Source: RPQJ01 sp963706535
GTDB taxonomy: Bacteria > Pseudomonadota > Gammaproteobacteria > Steroidobacterales > Steroidobacteraceae
Direction of reading: 5' to 3'
Length of the DNA: 64,000 nucleotides
NCBI GenBank assembly: GCA_963706535.1
Contig: CAVPMU010000005.1
Span: 62,001 to 126,000, forward strand
Part shown: positions 19,811 to 28,300 of the stretch, piece after piece
Position numbering within the stretch: position 1 is the first letter of the stretch
Layout: each line of letters begins with the position of its first letter
Position numbers and translations under genes: made by a program
Notes under the pieces: model-generated
Database searches by the model: none
Seen by the model: only the letters and a program-made list of their open reading frames with translations
Told to the model about the DNA's origin: nothing

Positions 19811-21360
19811 TGACCATGAACCGACCAGCCCCGTGGCTCGCGCTGCTCTCGCTGCTGGCATCCGGGGCCGTCCCCGCGGCCGAACCAGCCGCACCCGGCG
19901 CTGCGGCGCAGGCGCCCGCGCCAACGACACCAGCGCCCGAGTCCGCGTCCTCGACGACGAAGCGACAGGTCCGGATCGACGGCCAGACGGTGCGCTACAC
20001 CGCGACGGCCGGCTGGCTGATCATGAAGAACGACGAGGGCAAGCCGATCGCACGCTTCGGCTATACCGCCTACACGCGCGACGGCGTCGCGGACCTCGCC
20101 CGCCGCCCGGTGATGTTCGCCTACAACGGTGGCCCGGGCTCCTCGTCGATCTGGCTGCACATGGGCATCCTCGGCCCGCGTCGCGTGGTCGTGAACGATC
20201 CGGGTTTCTCGCCGCCACCGCCGGCCGAACGCGTGGACAACGCCTACAGCGTGCTCGACGTGACCGACATCGTGATGATCGACCCGGTCGGCACCGGTTA
20301 CAGCAAGCCGCTCGGCGACGCCAAGGGGGCGGATTTCTGGGGCGTGGACCAGGACGTCAAGTCGGTCGGCGCCTTCATCAAGCGCTACGTCACCGAGAAC
20401 GGCCGCTGGGCGTCGCCGAAGTACCTGCTCGGCGAGAGCTACGGCGGCATGCGCTCGGCGGGCCTCGCCTATCACCTGCAGACCGCGCACGGCATGAACC
20501 TGAACGGCGTGGTGCTCGTCTCGCCGTTCCTGAACGCGGGCTCGGGCGTCGACGGCATGGAGATCGACCTGCCTCACGTGCTCTACCTGCCGACGCTCGC
20601 GGCGACAGCCTGGTACCACGGCCTGGTCGCGAACAAACCCGCCTCGCTGGAGGCCTACATGGAGGAGGTGTCGCGCTTCGCCTACGAGGAGTACATGCCC
20701 GCGCTGATGAAGGGCTACCTGATTCCCGCCGACGAGAAGCGCGCCATCGCGGCGAGGCTGGGCGCCTACACGGGGACCAGCGCGGACTACTGGGAGAAGG
20801 CCGACCTGCGCGTCGGCCATCCGCAGTTCCTGCAGGAGCTGAAGCGCGGCGACCGCGTCATCGCCGGCCGCATCGATTCGCGGTTCGCGGGTCCGTCCGT
20901 CAATCCACTCGCGGAGACGATGGACTACGACCCGTTCTTTCCCGCGGTCGGACCGGCCTACACCGCCGGGTTCCTCGATTACATGCACAACGAGCTCGGG
21001 TTCGGCCGGGACGAGGAATATCGCGTGTCGGCGTTCGACGTGAAGTGGGACTGGCAGCACAAGCAGCCGGGCGTGGACGAGTGGATCACGCCGTTCCCGA
21101 ACACCGTCCCGGACCTGGCGCGCGCGATGACGATGAACCCCGGCCTGCACGTGCTCGTGCAGCAGGGCTGGTACGACCTCGCCACGCCTTACCTTGCGAC
21201 CAGGCACGATCTCGCGCACCTCGACATCGGCGCCGAGGCCCGCAGCCGCATCCGCTTCGCGACTTACGAGGCGGGTCACATGATGTACGTGCACGCCCCG
21301 TCGTTGAAGAAGTACCGCGACGACCTCGCGGCCTTCATCCGGGATACGGACCGTCTCTGA
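19810..21360 (+). CDS. S10 family serine carboxypeptidase-like protein, secreted
   Basis: A ~516-residue exported hydrolase. It has a signal peptide (PWLALLSLLASGAVPAAE), an Ala/Pro/Thr-rich linker to about residue 50, then the carboxypeptidase Y fold with FAYNGGPGSSSIWLHMG, DPVGTGYSKP, the nucleophile in YLLGESYGGMRSAG (near residue 209), the aspartate region QGWYDLATPY and the histidine in YEAGHMMYVH. All three triad members are present. Three clustered ATGs (19807, 19810, 19816) follow GGAG; I use 19810. It is coupled to gnd and overlaps the 3' end of the convergent pgl gene by 26 bp. Such peptidases are frequent in Xanthomonadales relatives that degrade peptides. Confidence 0.92.
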
Positions 21361-22048
21361 GGCCGGGCCCGGCGGCGTCCTCGTCCGCGACCACGAGGAC
21401 GTCGGTGCGGCTCACCGGGAGCGCGGGTGCCGAGCCACTCGCGGCCAGCAGTTCGGCAAGGCGCGCGCGCTTGTGCATTCCCGTCACCAGCCACAGCCGG
21501 CGCCGCGCGCGGTTGATCGCCGGCAGGGTCAATGTCATGCGGCGCTGTCCGTGATACTCGCCGGTCACGGCGGTGTCGCGATCGAGCACGTGTAGCGCCG
21601 CGTCGCCGGGCACGAGTGACGCGGTGTGGCCGTCGGCACCGAGCCCGAGCTGCACCAGGTCGAACCTGACGGGCGTGCCCGTCTGGGACTCGAGCGCGCG
21701 CTGGTAGTCGGCGGCGGCACGGTCCAGGTCCGCCCGTTCGACCGGCATCGCCAGCAGGTTCGCAGCGGGCAGCGGTCCTTCGTGCACGAGGATCCGCTCC
21801 ATGAGGGTCAGGTTGCGCGACGGGTCGCCGCGTGGCGCCACGCGCTCGTCCACCTGTGCGACGCAGATGTGCGCCCATGGCAGGTGGAAGCGGCACAACT
21901 CGCGCAGCATCAGCCAGGGCGTCTCGCCGCCGCTCATGGCAACCGTGGCGGTACCGCGACTCGCGACGGCGTCGGCGCAGGCGTGCGCGATGTCCGCCGC
22001 GGCGACCTCGGCGGCGCGCCCGGGATCGTGGGCGATCTTCAGCCGCAA
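21335..22048 (-). CDS. pgl: 6-phosphogluconolactonase
   Basis: A 237-residue DevB-type lactonase hydrolysing 6-phosphogluconolactone. It contains SGGETPWLMLREL, QVDERVAPRGDPSRNLTLM and the signature LVQLGLGADGHTASLVPGD. No ATG or GTG precedes the conserved N-terminus at the right distance. A TTG at 22046-22048 (protein MRLKIAHDPGRAAEV) has GGGAG about 7 nt upstream and overlaps the zwf end by 10 nt, so I choose it. The 3' end overlaps the S10 peptidase gene in antisense, which may limit expression of both. Confidence 0.9.
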   Translation of the reverse strand: MRLKIAHDPGRAAEVAAADIAHACADAVASRGTATVAMSGGETPWLMLRELCRFHLPWAHICVAQVDERVAPRGDPSRNLTLMERILVHEGPLPAANLLAMPVERADLDRAAADYQRALESQTGTPVRFDLVQLGLGADGHTASLVPGDAALHVLDRDTAVTGEYHGQRRMTLTLPAINRARRRLWLVTGMHKRARLAELLAASGSAPALPVSRTDVLVVADEDAAGPGLRDGPYPG

Positions 22049-23448
22049 TCCGCATCTCCCTCGGACGGTGGGTCGTACCAGCCGCCGTAGCGCTCGACCA
22101 TGCGCGATGCGAGACCGGGGCCCCAACTGCCGGCCGCGTAGGGCTCTGCCTGGGGGCCGGTCGCGAGCAGGCGGTCGACGATCTCCCAGGACAGCTCGAC
22201 CGAGTCCTGGCGCGCGAACAGCGTCGCATCGCCGCGCATCGCGTCGCCGAGCAGGCGCTCGTACGGCGTCATCTCGTCCGCGTGCGAGTTGCAGGCGATG
22301 AGTTCCGTCTCCTGCCCGATCATCGCCTCGCCCGGCGACTTGATGCGGGTGCCGAGCGCGATCGCAACGCGGTCGGGCCCGAGGCGGAAGCGCAGGTAGT
22401 TCGCGCGCCGCGGCAGCGGCTCGTCGAACAGCCGCTGCGGTGGGTGCCTGAACGTCGCCATCACCTCGGTGGCCGTGACCGGCAGCCGCTTGCCGGTGCG
22501 CACGAAGAACGGCACGCCGGCCCAGCGCCAGGAATCGATGTCGAAGCGCAGCGCAGCGAAGGTCTCAACGTCGGAGTTGGCGGCCACGCCGTCCTCGCGG
22601 CGATACCCCTCGTACTGGCCGCGCACGATGTCGCGCCGGTCCGGGTGCTGTACGGCGCGCAGCACCTTCGTCTTCTCGTCGCGCATCGCCTCGGCGCCGG
22701 TCCCGACCGGCGGCTCCATCGCGAGGATCGCGAGCACCTCGAGCAGGTGGTTCTGCACCACGTCGCGCACCGCCCCGAGCTCCTCGTAGAGGCGGCCGCG
22801 GCCCTCCACGCCGAAGCTCTCCGCCATCGTGACCTGCACGCTCTCGACGTGCGTGCGGTTCCAGACCGGCTCGATGATCGAGTTGGCGAAGCGGAAATAG
22901 AGCAGGTTCTGCACCGGCTCCTTGCCGAGGAAGTGATCGATGCGGAAGATCGCGCCCTCGTCGAACACCGAGTGAAGTGCGCGGTTGATGGTCCGGGCGC
23001 CCGCAAGGTCGCGCCCCAGCGGCTTTTCGACGACGACCCGCGCACCGGCCGCGCAGCCGGATTCGCCGAGCTTGCCCGCGACGGTGGCGAACAGGCTGGG
23101 CGGGATGGCGAGGTAGTGGCAGGGGCGGGCGGCGTCGGCGAGCGCGAGTCGCAGGGCCGCGAACGTCGAGTGCTCGCGGTAGTCGCCGTCCACCATGCCG
23201 AGCTTCGACTCGAGGCCCGCGAGCACGGCCGCATCGTACCCGCCGTGCTTCCCGAGGCTTTCGCGCATGCGCGCGACCAGTGCCTCGCGGGTCGTGCCGC
23301 CGCGCGCCACGCCGACGACCGTCCGCGGCAGCCGTCCGCGCCGCTCCAGGTTCGCGAGCGCCGGAAAGATCTTCTTGAACGCGAGGTCGCCGGTGATGCC
23401 GAAGACCACCAGCGCGTCGCTTGGTGCCGGGTTCGAGTTGTCAACCAT
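22039..23448 (-). CDS. zwf: Glucose-6-phosphate 1-dehydrogenase
   Basis: A 469-residue dehydrogenase for the first step of the oxidative pentose phosphate pathway. It has the NADP-binding LVVFGITGDLAFKKIFPAL, the substrate and catalytic motif RIDHFLGKEPVQNLL, and VVEKPLGRDLAGA. Length is normal. It is followed by pgl in a 10-nt overlap, an arrangement typical of Entner-Doudoroff/pentose phosphate operons, but edd/eda are not in the window. The gene is divergent from the TGS GTPase gene with a 113-nt gap. Confidence 0.97.
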   Translation of the reverse strand: MVDNSNPAPSDALVVFGITGDLAFKKIFPALANLERRGRLPRTVVGVARGGTTREALVARMRESLGKHGGYDAAVLAGLESKLGMVDGDYREHSTFAALRLALADAARPCHYLAIPPSLFATVAGKLGESGCAAGARVVVEKPLGRDLAGARTINRALHSVFDEGAIFRIDHFLGKEPVQNLLYFRFANSIIEPVWNRTHVESVQVTMAESFGVEGRGRLYEELGAVRDVVQNHLLEVLAILAMEPPVGTGAEAMRDEKTKVLRAVQHPDRRDIVRGQYEGYRREDGVAANSDVETFAALRFDIDSWRWAGVPFFVRTGKRLPVTATEVMATFRHPPQRLFDEPLPRRANYLRFRLGPDRVAIALGTRIKSPGEAMIGQETELIACNSHADEMTPYERLLGDAMRGDATLFARQDSVELSWEIVDRLLATGPQAEPYAAGSWGPGLASRMVERYGGWYDPPSEGDADCG

Positions 23449-23561
23449 TTATCGGGTTCGCCGCGCCGCGCGGTATGCCACGTTGCAATCTAGGTACGCA
23501 CAAGTCCATAACATTGCAAGCCCAGACAACCGCAACGACTGGAACCCGGCACCTCCGCACC

Positions 23562-24602
23562 ATGCCTGCCAACCTGTCACCGGAATACAAGGCGGCGGCG
23601 GACGCCTACCGCAAGGCGCGCGATCCGCTCGAACGCCTCGGCCACCTGCGCGAGATGCTGCGCGTGATCCCCAAGCACAAGGGCACGGACCACCTGCAGG
23701 CGGACCTGAAGCGGCGCATCAAGGAACTGGACGAGGAACTCGCCGGGCCGAAGAAGGGTGGTGCGCGCGGCGGCCCGGCGCTGGTGATCCGGCCGGAAGG
23801 GACCGCGCAGCTGGTACTGGTCGGCGCGCCGAACAGCGGCAAGTCGCTGCTGCACGACCGCCTCACCGGCTCGGGCGCCCGCAGCGGCCCCTATCCCTAC
23901 ACGACGCAGCATCCGGAGCCCGGCATGCTGCGCTGGGAGGATACGCACTTCCAGCTCCTCGACCTGCCGCCGATCGACCCGGAGCATCCGCTGCCGTGGC
24001 TCGCCGGGACCCTGCAATCGGCGGACGCGTGCCTGCTGGTCGTCGACCTCGCCGATCCCGAATGCCTGCAGCACGTCGCCTCGGTGCAGGAGGAGCTGGC
24101 CCGTCGCCGGGCGAGCCTCGTCACGCGCTGGCCGGCCGACGCGTCGCCGCAGGAACCGCAGGGTCTCGGTCCGGCCGTGGACGAGGACGTGTTCGCGCTG
24201 CGCCTGCCGACGGTACTGCTGGCGAACAAGGCGGACCGGCTGGAGCACGCGGACACCGACCTCGCGGTGCTGGCGGAGCTCGAGGAGCCGCACTTCCCGG
24301 TGCTGCTGGTCTCGGCACAGACGGGCCTCGGCCTCGGCCAGCTCGGCGCCTGGCTGTGGCGGCGACTCGGGCTCGTGCGCGTGTACACGAAGGCGCCCGG
24401 CAAGCCTGCCGAGCGCGAGCGCCCGTTCACCTTGCGTGCGGGGGAGCAGACGGTGGCGGATGCGGCGCGACTCGTGCACCGCGACATGGAGCGGACCCTC
24501 AAGTACGCCCGGGTCTGGGGACGGTCGGTCGCGGCGGACGGGCAGCATGTCGGTCGGGAGCACCGCTTGGCCGACGGAGACGTCCTGGAGCTGCATGCCT
24601 GA
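23562..24602 (+). CDS. TGS domain-containing GTPase (DRG/OBG-like)
   Basis: A 346-residue GTP-binding protein. A helical N-terminus (about 1-80) with YRKARDPLERLGHLREML precedes the G domain: P-loop LVGAPNSGKSLLHDRL, a G3-like region LLDLPPIDPE, G4 LLANKADRL and G5 VSAQTGLGLG. The C-terminal TGS domain (about 265-346) includes VRVYTKAPGKPAERERPF and ends at DVLELHA. This order matches archaeal/eukaryotic DRG proteins; the bacterial version has no known function, possibly ribosome-linked. The G3 motif lacks the canonical DxxG glycine (DLPP), so hydrolysis may be unusual. ATG at 23562 has no strong ribosome binding site. Confidence 0.85.
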   Translation: MPANLSPEYKAAADAYRKARDPLERLGHLREMLRVIPKHKGTDHLQADLKRRIKELDEELAGPKKGGARGGPALVIRPEGTAQLVLVGAPNSGKSLLHDRLTGSGARSGPYPYTTQHPEPGMLRWEDTHFQLLDLPPIDPEHPLPWLAGTLQSADACLLVVDLADPECLQHVASVQEELARRRASLVTRWPADASPQEPQGLGPAVDEDVFALRLPTVLLANKADRLEHADTDLAVLAELEEPHFPVLLVSAQTGLGLGQLGAWLWRRLGLVRVYTKAPGKPAERERPFTLRAGEQTVADAARLVHRDMERTLKYARVWGRSVAADGQHVGREHRLADGDVLELHA

Positions 24603-24633
24603 CGCGCAGTCGCGCAGATCGCCATAATGGCGA

Positions 24634-25275
24634 ATGGCAGAACGGCGGCCGATCGCAACACGCAACACCGGATGGGCGCGGTCGCTGGCCACGAGCGTCG
24701 CGCGCACCGGTCTCACGGCCAATGCGATCTCGGTGCTGGGCGCCGTGTTCGCCCTGGTCGCGGGCGCTGCATTCGCGCTTTCGGACGGCCCCGCGTGGCG
24801 CCCGTGGCTCGTGCTCGCTGCGGCCTGCATCCAGTTGCGCCTGCTCTGCAACATGCTCGACGGCATGGTGGCGGTCGAGCACGGGCAGGCCACGGCGGTG
24901 GGCGCGCTCTACAACGACGTTCCCGATCGCATCGCCGACACCGTGATCCTCGTCGGCGCCGGCCATGCCGTGGCTGCGGGGCCCTGGGGACCGACACTCG
25001 GCTGGGCCTGCGCCGTGATGGCGATGTTCACCGCGTTCGTGCGCGTGCTGGGCGGCGCACTCGGCACGCCGCAGTTCTTCTTCGGGCCGCAGTCGAAGTC
25101 GCAGCGCATGGCGGTGCTCACCGGCGCGGCACTGCTCGGCGCGGTCATGCCGCACGCGGGGTGGGCCGGTCGCCTGGTCGGGCTGGCGCTCGTTATCGTG
25201 CTGGTCGGGTCGACGATCACGGTGGTGCGGCGCGTGCTGCGCGTCGCGCAGGAACTCCGCGCCCGTGGTCCTTGA
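24634..25275 (+). CDS. CDP-alcohol phosphatidyltransferase-like membrane protein (YnjF-like)
   Basis: A 213-residue polytopic protein with the CDP-alcohol phosphotransferase helix layout. The usual motif DxxDGxxAR...GxxxDxxxD is altered here to NMLDGMVAVEHG followed by GALYNDVPDRIAD, so the first acidic residue, the arginine and a third-position acid are replaced (by Asn, Val and Asn). The same altered pattern occurs, as I recall, in YnjF-type proteins, so this is a subfamily feature rather than damage. It may transfer a phospho-alcohol onto an unusual acceptor or be non-catalytic. It overlaps the next gene by 11 nt and opens a membrane-lipid operon. Confidence 0.82.
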   Translation: MAERRPIATRNTGWARSLATSVARTGLTANAISVLGAVFALVAGAAFALSDGPAWRPWLVLAAACIQLRLLCNMLDGMVAVEHGQATAVGALYNDVPDRIADTVILVGAGHAVAAGPWGPTLGWACAVMAMFTAFVRVLGGALGTPQFFFGPQSKSQRMAVLTGAALLGAVMPHAGWAGRLVGLALVIVLVGSTITVVRRVLRVAQELRARGP

Positions 25276-25909
25276 GAAGCTCGTTTCGGCACTGCTGCGC
25301 GCTGCGTGCCGGATCGTCACCGGTGCGCACCCGCGCTGGCTCTGCGACCCGCGGGTCACGACACCGCGCGTGTATTTCGCGAACCATTGCTCGCATCTCG
25401 ATACGGTCGTGGTGTGGAGCACGCTCCCCAGTGACCTTCGCGAGCGTACGCGCCCGGTCGCGGCGCGCGACTACTGGGGCCACGGTGCGGTGCGGCGCTT
25501 CATCGCCGGCCGCGTGTTCGACGCGTTGCTCATCGACCGCAAGCCGGTGGAGGACGCCGAGCTCGTCGAGCGCCAGCGCCGCGAGACGCTCGGGGCGATG
25601 GCCGCCGTGCTCGATGCCGGGCGGTCGCTGATCCTGTTCCCGGAGGGCACGCGCGGCAGCGGCGAGGCCGTGGCTCCGTTCCGCTCCGGACTCTATCACC
25701 TTGCGCTCTCGCGGCCCGGGGTGCCGCTGGTGCCCGTGTACCTCGGCAATCTCGCGCGAATCCTGCCCAAGGGCGCGGCATTGCCGGTGCCGATGCAGGG
25801 ACGCGTCGTGTTCGGGCCGGAGCTGCGACTCGGGCCGGGCGAGGAGAAGCACGCATTCCTCGCGCGTTGCCGCGAGGGCGTGCTGGCACTGGCGGAGGGG
25901 CGGGCATGA
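25265..25909 (+). CDS. 1-acyl-sn-glycerol-3-phosphate acyltransferase-like protein (PlsC family)
   Basis: A 214-residue acyltransferase with the HX4D motif in FANHCSHLDTVVVW, and the substrate-binding LILFPEGTRGSGEAVAPFRSG, both intact. It would acylate lysophosphatidic acid or a related lysolipid at the inner membrane. The GTG at 25265 lies inside the end of the preceding gene (11-nt overlap), and the stop overlaps the next ATG (ATGA), so the three are translated together. The context with CdsA-like and CDP-alcohol transferase-like proteins indicates phospholipid building or remodelling. Confidence 0.9.
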   Translation: MVLEKLVSALLRAACRIVTGAHPRWLCDPRVTTPRVYFANHCSHLDTVVVWSTLPSDLRERTRPVAARDYWGHGAVRRFIAGRVFDALLIDRKPVEDAELVERQRRETLGAMAAVLDAGRSLILFPEGTRGSGEAVAPFRSGLYHLALSRPGVPLVPVYLGNLARILPKGAALPVPMQGRVVFGPELRLGPGEEKHAFLARCREGVLALAEGRA

Positions 25910-26853
25910 GGCTGTTCGCGGATCGGGAGATGGTGTGGTTGATCGGCGGGATCCTGGCGTTCCTCGCCGTGGCGTCGGTGATCGCCTGGGTCCTCAAGGG
26001 ACGCGCCTGGTCCGAGTCCGCGCGCGCCACGGTCGGCAACCTCGTCGCACGCATCCGTGCGTGGTGGGTGATGGTCGCGGTGTTCGGCATCGCGATCGCG
26101 ACCGGCGGCTACGGTTCGCTGGTGATGTTCACCATCGTGTCGTTCCTCGCCATGCGCGAATTCATGACCTTGCTGCCGACGCGCCGCGCCGATCATCGCG
26201 CCATGCTGTGGACCTTCTTCCTGTTCCTGCCCGCGCAGTACTACTTCGTCGCGACCGGCTGGTACGGCATGTTCGCGCTGCTGATCCCGGTGTACGCCTA
26301 CCTGCTGCTGCCGTCGCTGATGGTGCTCGCGGGCGACACCGAGGATTTCCTCTCGCGCACATCGCGGCTGCAGTGGGTACTGATGATCTGCGTGTTCTGC
26401 GTGAGCCACGCACCGGCGCTGCAGATGCTCGAGATCCCGGGCTACGAGGGGCAGGGCGCGAAGCTGCTGCTCTACCTCGTGGTGGTGACGCAGGTCTCCG
26501 ACGTGCTGCAGTACACGGTCGGCAAGCTCATCGGCCGGCGCAAGGCCGTGCCGAGCGTGAGCCCCAATAAGACGGTGGAGGGCTATCTCGGTGGCGGCGG
26601 GCTCGCGGTGGCGCTCGGGACGGCGCTGTGGTGGGCGACGCCGTTCGCGCCGTGGCAGGCCGCGCTCATGTCGCTGGTGATCGTGCTGGCGGGCATCGCA
26701 GGGGGACTGGTGATGTCGGCCGTGAAGCGCGACCGGCAGGTGAAGGACTTCGGCGCGCTGATTCCCGGCCACGGTGGCGTGCTCGACCGGATCGACTCGC
26801 TGTGCTTCGCGGCGCCGCTGTTCTTCCACCTGACGCGCTTCTTCTTCACCTGA
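25906..26853 (+). CDS. Phosphatidate cytidylyltransferase (CdsA family)
   Basis: A 315-residue multi-helix protein forming CDP-diacylglycerol from phosphatidate and CTP. It has SPNKTVEGYLGGGG and the family signature KRDRQVKDFGALIPGHGG followed by VLDRIDS, with all expected charged residues. About eight hydrophobic helices are visible. It resembles the shorter second CdsA paralogue of many proteobacteria that sits beside PlsC- and CDP-alcohol-type genes rather than the housekeeping cdsA between uppS and dxr. It starts in an ATGA overlap with the acyltransferase. Confidence 0.93.
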   Translation: MRLFADREMVWLIGGILAFLAVASVIAWVLKGRAWSESARATVGNLVARIRAWWVMVAVFGIAIATGGYGSLVMFTIVSFLAMREFMTLLPTRRADHRAMLWTFFLFLPAQYYFVATGWYGMFALLIPVYAYLLLPSLMVLAGDTEDFLSRTSRLQWVLMICVFCVSHAPALQMLEIPGYEGQGAKLLLYLVVVTQVSDVLQYTVGKLIGRRKAVPSVSPNKTVEGYLGGGGLAVALGTALWWATPFAPWQAALMSLVIVLAGIAGGLVMSAVKRDRQVKDFGALIPGHGGVLDRIDSLCFAAPLFFHLTRFFFT

Positions 26854-26856
26854 GCC

Positions 26857-27399
26857 ATGTGGGTCGTGCTCGCCGCGGCGTGGGGATTCGCGGAGGCGAC
26901 GCTGTTCTTCGTCGTGCCGGACGTGCTGCTCACGTGGCTCGCCGGTTTCCGGCCGGGCCTCGCGTGGCGGGCCGTCGTGGCCTGCCTCGTGGGGGCGCTC
27001 GTCGGTGGGGCGCTGATGTTCGTGCTGGCGCTGGAGTCGCCCGAGGCCGTGCGTGCATGGGTGGCGGCGGTGCCGGCGATCAGCGAGGCCTTCATGGCGA
27101 GCACCGCTGCGGCATTGCGCGAGGACTTCGGGCCGGCGATGCTGCGGGCGGGGTTCACCGGCGTGCCGTACAAGGTGCTGGCCGTCGAGTCGGGCGCCGA
27201 CGGCCGGTCGTTTGCAGCGTTCCTCGCGCTCAGCGTGCCGGCACGGCTGTCCCGCTGGGTATTGCTGGTGCTGGTTGCTCAAGGCGTGGCGGCGTTCGTC
27301 CGCGCCCGCGTGCGTGAGCCGGACCGTGTGTTGCGGACGTTGTGGGCCGGCGGCTGGGGGCTGGTGTACGCGGTGTATTTCAGCGTGATGGAGTGGTGA
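26857..27399 (+). CDS. DedA/YqaA-like small membrane protein
   Basis: A 180-residue membrane protein with about four hydrophobic segments. The central FTGVPYKVLAVESGADG resembles the re-entrant region of YqaA-type DedA/VTT-fold proteins, where a proline-containing loop lies next to a small-residue helix. Such proteins include lipid scramblases and undecaprenyl-phosphate flippases. The ATG follows the cdsA-like stop by 3 nt. Assignment rests on the pattern and on the neighbouring lipid genes; a transport role is inferred. Confidence 0.65.
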   Translation: MWVVLAAAWGFAEATLFFVVPDVLLTWLAGFRPGLAWRAVVACLVGALVGGALMFVLALESPEAVRAWVAAVPAISEAFMASTAAALREDFGPAMLRAGFTGVPYKVLAVESGADGRSFAAFLALSVPARLSRWVLLVLVAQGVAAFVRARVREPDRVLRTLWAGGWGLVYAVYFSVMEW

Positions 27400-27986
27400 G
27401 CAGCGTGGCGATTCCACTGTGGTTCAAGCTCGCCTACACGGCGTTCGTGCTGTACATCGTCGTGATCTGGTGGCGGCACTACGGCTGGAAGAACTTCCTG
27501 TGGTTCTCGGACATCGCGTTCATCGGCGCGGTACCGGCGATGTGGCTCGAGCACGTGGCGCTCGCGAGCGTGCTCGCCGTGGCGGTGCTGGTGCCCGAGA
27601 TCCTCTGGAACGTCGATTACGCGGGACGCCTGCTGCTGCGCCGGCGCATCACCGGGCTCACGGACTACATGTTCGAGCCCGAGCGGCCGCTGATCCTGCG
27701 CGCGCTGTCGCTGTTCCACGTGCCGCTGCCGCTGGTGCTGCTGTGGCTGCTCGCCGCTTACGGTTATGACGAGCGCGTCGCGCTGCCCGGCGCGATCGTG
27801 CTCGCCGCCGTCGTGCTGCCCTGGAGCCGCTGGGTGAGCACCCCGGACAAGAACATCAACTGGACGTATGGCCTCGGCGCGCGACGGGTTGCCTGGCCCG
27901 CGACCGTGTACGTCCCGGTCCTCTTCTTCGGCTTCGTGGCGCTCGTCTTCATCCCCACCCACTGGGCCCTGTCCCGGTACTTCTAA
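27396..27986 (+). CDS. Multi-pass membrane protein of unknown function
   Basis: A 196-residue, very hydrophobic protein with about five helices, aromatic-rich at the N-terminus (WWRHYGWKNFLWFSDIAFIG) and with conserved-looking polar stretches EILWNVDYAGRLLLRR, DYMFEPERP and STPDKNINWTYG. I do not recognise a named family with certainty. GTG at 27396 overlaps the previous stop (GTGA); a second GTG at 27405 is possible. It is the last gene of the lipid cassette and ends at a palindrome that probably terminates the transcript. Confidence 0.7.
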   Translation: MSSVAIPLWFKLAYTAFVLYIVVIWWRHYGWKNFLWFSDIAFIGAVPAMWLEHVALASVLAVAVLVPEILWNVDYAGRLLLRRRITGLTDYMFEPERPLILRALSLFHVPLPLVLLWLLAAYGYDERVALPGAIVLAAVVLPWSRWVSTPDKNINWTYGLGARRVAWPATVYVPVLFFGFVALVFIPTHWALSRYF

Positions 27987-28028
27987 AAGGGGACGCTTCC
28001 CTTTTCAAAAAGGGAAGCGTCCCCTTTT
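27985..28028. repeat. 21-bp perfect palindrome (REP-like element, probable bidirectional terminator)
   Basis: Arms AAAAGGGGACGCTTCCCTTTT (27985-28005; first 20 bases AAAAGGGGACGCTTCCCTTT) and its exact complement (28008-28028) are separated by only CA. The element starts inside the stop codon of the membrane protein and ends in a T-run, so it can terminate transcription in both directions. Its GGGGACGCTTCCC core is of the kind found as dispersed REP-like repeats in many environmental proteobacteria, so it may be one copy of a multi-copy element. Only one copy lies in this window. Confidence 0.8.
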
Positions 28029-28055
28029 TGCGACGTCCCGCACCTCTGATATAAT
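28028..28055 (+). promoter_or_regulatory. Predicted sigma-70 promoter
   Basis: A perfect -10 TATAAT (28050-28055) is preceded at 16 bp by TTGCGA (28028-28033; 4 of 6 matches to TTGACA). It stands immediately after the palindrome and faces the structured RNA region and the gene at 28301. A perfect TATAAT is rare in such GC-rich sequence, which supports a strong promoter with a start near 28062. Confidence 0.65.
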
Positions 28056-28061
28056 CCGCCC

Positions 28062-28213
28062 CAGCATCAAGAAAGGGGCTCACGCCCCGGCCAACCTGCC
28101 TCCCCGGGCAAGGTGGCGCGCGCCGCGAGGCGCGGATGTGGCCGGAAGGCAACGAAGCGGGTGAAAGCTCTCTCGAACCCTCCGGCGCTCGTATCGTGGC
28201 GCGGAGGGTTTTT
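28062..28213 (+). ncRNA. Candidate structured RNA (leader/riboswitch or sRNA), unassigned
   Basis: Between a strong promoter and an intrinsic terminator lies about 150 nt without a credible reading frame but with several stable helices. These are GGGGC/GCCCC (28076-28087); GCC-A-ACC-TGCC pairing with GGCA-A-GGT-GGC (28090-28117) with symmetric A bulges; CGCGCC closed by a GCGA tetraloop (28118-28133); and GCC closed by a GGAA tetraloop (28141-28150). Short tracts such as ATCAAGA and AAGGTGGC recall SAM-riboswitch segments, but the kink-turn and pseudoknot parts are missing, so I do not assign that class. It could be an attenuating leader of the gene at 28301 or an independent sRNA. Confidence 0.55.
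28176..28213 (+). terminator. Intrinsic terminator after structured RNA
   Basis: AACCCTCCG (28176-28184) pairs with CGGAGGGTT (28202-28210), with extra G-C pairs inside the stem after one bulged base, followed by a run of five T. It lies about 90 nt before the gene at 28301, so readthrough or antitermination would be needed for leader-controlled expression. Confidence 0.75.
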
Positions 28214-28300
28214 CGTATCCACATCCCGCCCGGCGCGCGCCGCTCGTTGGACCCACCGGTCAGGTCTGCAACGCCCGACAGGGGCTGAGGAGGTTTGACC

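Noticed and set aside
28062..28213. SAM-I or SAM-IV riboswitch
   Set aside because: Only short similar pieces exist; the kink-turn and pseudoknot elements are absent and the downstream gene is not linked to methionine.
28062..28213. Retron msr-msd or tmRNA/SRP RNA
   Set aside because: There is no reverse transcriptase nearby, and the conserved sequences of tmRNA and SRP RNA are missing.
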